From Bacteroidales bacterium (lineage in GTDB: Bacteria; Bacteroidota; Bacteroidia; Bacteroidales; UBA6680), in NCBI GenBank assembly GCA_025210735.1, contig JAOARD010000024.1, positions 1-64,000 of the forward strand: DNA of 64,000 nucleotides, given 5' to 3'. The position numbers and the translations under genes were made by a program. Below, one piece after another: positions 62,367 through 64,000 of this stretch. How positions within the stretch are numbered: the first letter of the stretch is position 1; each line of letters begins with the position of its first letter. The notes below the pieces were generated by a model, which saw nothing but the letters and a program-made list of their open reading frames with translations, searched no databases and was not told the DNA's origin.

Positions 62367-63377
62367 ATGAATAGTAACCTAAATAGTAAAGAGTATATAT
62401 CGGTTCTGATATCACTAAAAGAGAGGATAAAACTTGCTCAATATAAAAGTTATAGTGCTGTTAATTCAGAAATGATATTAGCCTATCTTGACATTGGTAA
62501 AACCATATCTGAAAAGACCAAAACTGGCTGGGGATCATCTGTGATTAAGCAGTTATCTGTTGATCTGCAAGCTGAGTTTGTTGGTGTAAAAGGATTTTCT
62601 GAAAGAAACTTACGTTTAATGCGTTTTATATATGAAGAGACTTCAAATGATATAATTTGGCAACAAGCTGTTGCCAAATTACACTGGGGTCATAGTATAT
62701 TGATATTTAGCAAGATTAAAGATAGAGAAGAGCGTAATTTCTATCTTCAAAAAGCAAAGAAAGAGGCATGGAGCAGAAGTATCTTGCAGCAGAAGATAGA
62801 TCAGGATCTGTTTAATCAACAGAAGAGGTTTCAGAATAATTTTAGTAATACACTAAGTCAGCAAGAGAAAGCTAACTATTCCTTGCAATTTAAGGATGAG
62901 TATGATCTTTCGTTTTTAAACTTATCAGATCATCACAGCGAGAAGGAGCTTGAAAATGCTATTGTACATAATATTACCAGAATGTTGGGTCAGTTTGGCT
63001 CTGATTATGCATTTATGGGACAACAATTCAGATTAGAGTTGGACGATAAAGAGTACTTTATTGATCTGTTATTCTATCACAGAAGATTAAAGTGTATGGT
63101 TGCTATAGAATTAAAAGTTAATGAATTTAAGCCAGAGTATAGTCAACAGTTAAACTGGTACCTGCATCTTTTAGACAGGACTGTTAAGTATAGTGACGAT
63201 AAACCAAGTATTGGTATTCTTTTGTGCAAGAGTAAAAGCAAATTAACAGTAGAGTATGCTTTAGAGATAGTAAACAGACCAATGGGTGTAGCAACATATT
63301 CATACACTGAATTACCTGAAGATATTGCGAAAAATTTACCTGACGAAGAGCAGTTCAGGCGTATTTTTGACCATTAA
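62367..63377 (+). CDS. YhcG-family (DUF1016) PDDEXK nuclease protein
   Basis: A 336-residue protein. The N-terminal half is the DUF1016 domain (AYLDIGKTISEKTKTGWGSSVIKQLSVDLQAEF, and GFSERNLRLMRFIYEE, and WGHSILIFSKIKDREERNFYLQKA). The C-terminal half (about 190-336) holds the PD-(D/E)xK core DKEYFIDLLFYHRRLKCMVAIELKVNEFKPEY, with the Asp, Glu and Lys intact. YhcG proteins are nucleases often carried in defence-rich and mobile regions. It stands alone here, about 3 kb from the restriction island. Confidence 0.9.
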   Translation: MNSNLNSKEYISVLISLKERIKLAQYKSYSAVNSEMILAYLDIGKTISEKTKTGWGSSVIKQLSVDLQAEFVGVKGFSERNLRLMRFIYEETSNDIIWQQAVAKLHWGHSILIFSKIKDREERNFYLQKAKKEAWSRSILQQKIDQDLFNQQKRFQNNFSNTLSQQEKANYSLQFKDEYDLSFLNLSDHHSEKELENAIVHNITRMLGQFGSDYAFMGQQFRLELDDKEYFIDLLFYHRRLKCMVAIELKVNEFKPEYSQQLNWYLHLLDRTVKYSDDKPSIGILLCKSKSKLTVEYALEIVNRPMGVATYSYTELPEDIAKNLPDEEQFRRIFDH

Positions 63378-63480
63378 AATATAGAATACTATTCCTATGC
63401 TCATTTCATAGAAGATATTTCTTATATAGAATAATTTTAGTTAAATTAGATAAACAAGTATAAACTAAAACATTACTACT

Positions 63481-63981
63481 ATGTTAAAGGAAAAAATCCT
63501 GAAGAATTTAAATGAGCAGATTACTGCCGAACATTATGCTTCTAACCTATACCTGTCAATGTCGTCGTGGTGCACCGCAAAAGGATTAGATGGTGCAGCA
63601 AGGTTTCTTAACCTGCATAGTCGCGAGGAGCTTGAGCATATGCATCGTCTGATTAATTATGTTAATGAAACAGGTAGTCAGGCAATTATTGATGCTATTC
63701 CAGCTCCTCCAAATTCATTTAAGAATATACGTGATGTATTTGAGCAAACATTTAAACATGAGGTTCATATAACCGATAAAATAAATAAACTTGTTGAGCT
63801 TACATTGGCTGAGAAGGATTTCTCATCGTTCAATTTCTTGCAGTGGTATGTGGCAGAACAACACGAGGAGGAGGCTCTGTTTAAAGGTATATTAGATAAG
63901 ATAGAGGTAATTGGTCTAGACGGACGCGGGTTATATATGTTAGATCAGGAGATTGCTAAACTGTGCAACATAAAGCAGTAA
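63481..63981 (+). CDS. Ferritin (non-haem iron storage)
   Basis: A 166-residue four-helix ferritin of the FtnA group. The diiron ligands are visible as Glu17 region AEHYASNLYLSMSSWC, HSREELEHMHRLINYV (Glu and His on helix B) and VAEQHEEEALF (helix D). Length fits bacterial FtnA, which oxidises Fe(II) and stores Fe(III) in a 24-mer. Not linked to the haem locus by position. The gene ends 16 bp before the window edge region and is complete. Confidence 0.95.
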   Translation: MLKEKILKNLNEQITAEHYASNLYLSMSSWCTAKGLDGAARFLNLHSREELEHMHRLINYVNETGSQAIIDAIPAPPNSFKNIRDVFEQTFKHEVHITDKINKLVELTLAEKDFSSFNFLQWYVAEQHEEEALFKGILDKIEVIGLDGRGLYMLDQEIAKLCNIKQ

Positions 63982-64000
63982 GCTATTCCCGAATCTGATA

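Overview
This is a low-GC chromosomal window from a member of the Bacteroidota, most likely the order Bacteroidales. The clues are a complete hmuRYSTUV-type haem uptake locus, SusC-like TonB receptor architecture, BspA-type leucine-rich repeats joined to a type IX secretion tail, Bacteroidota-style genes without Shine-Dalgarno sequences, and a partial IS1595-family transposase at the left edge. No rRNA, tRNA or CRISPR array was recognised. The species cannot be fixed from the sequence alone.

Layout. 1-8 kb: transposase tail, a SpoIIAA/STAS-like protein, a helical-repeat protein of unknown role, two tandem paralogous membrane proteins, a structured intergenic region ending in a strong terminator (candidate small RNA), an LTA-synthase-type phosphoglycerol transferase, and on the minus strand a SpoU/TrmH RNA methyltransferase fused to a winged-helix domain. 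8-16 kb: a YCII protein, an aminotransferase/GNAT pair, a 1.6 kb stretch holding a badly decayed zinc-type quinone reductase pseudogene, then an MBOAT/SGNH acyl-transfer pair, a MITE-like element and a fimbrillin-like lipoprotein. 16-31 kb: a metal-dependent hydrolase lipoprotein, an AraC regulator, and the minus-strand haem locus. The haem locus runs receptor hmuR, haemophore hmuY, a PepSY membrane protein, CobN-like hmuS, hmuT, ExbB-like hmuU, an inserted four-helix-bundle (S23) gene, and hmuV. A perfect 9-1-9 Fur-type palindrome lies 45 bp before hmuR.

31-48 kb: a cyclase-family hydrolase, an acyl-ACP thioesterase, a sensor kinase, an AraC-GyrI regulator, a cold-shock protein, a CAP-domain lipoprotein, a nitronate monooxygenase, a large frameshifted surface protein (LRR, InlB-type repeats, T9SS tail), a probable PPi-type PEP carboxykinase, and mnmE. 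48-59 kb: a type I restriction-modification island (half-size hsdS, hsdM, Fic, full hsdS, GxxExxY, hsdR, S23 protein, YgjP-like metallopeptidase) laced with short repeats that even supply start codons. 59-64 kb: a LytS/LytTR two-component pair divergent from two tiny previously unlisted ORFs (a basic 36-residue peptide and an acidic 47-residue protein), a hairpin-rich noncoding stretch, a YhcG/DUF1016 nuclease and ferritin.

The most promising undescribed system is the microprotein pair next to the LytS/LytTR operon. Next come the 91-bp tandem repeat family found beside hmuS and again 9 kb away, and the repeat-bracketed S23 and GxxExxY cassettes inserted in operons. Functions are inferred from motifs and context read by eye; no database search was run.
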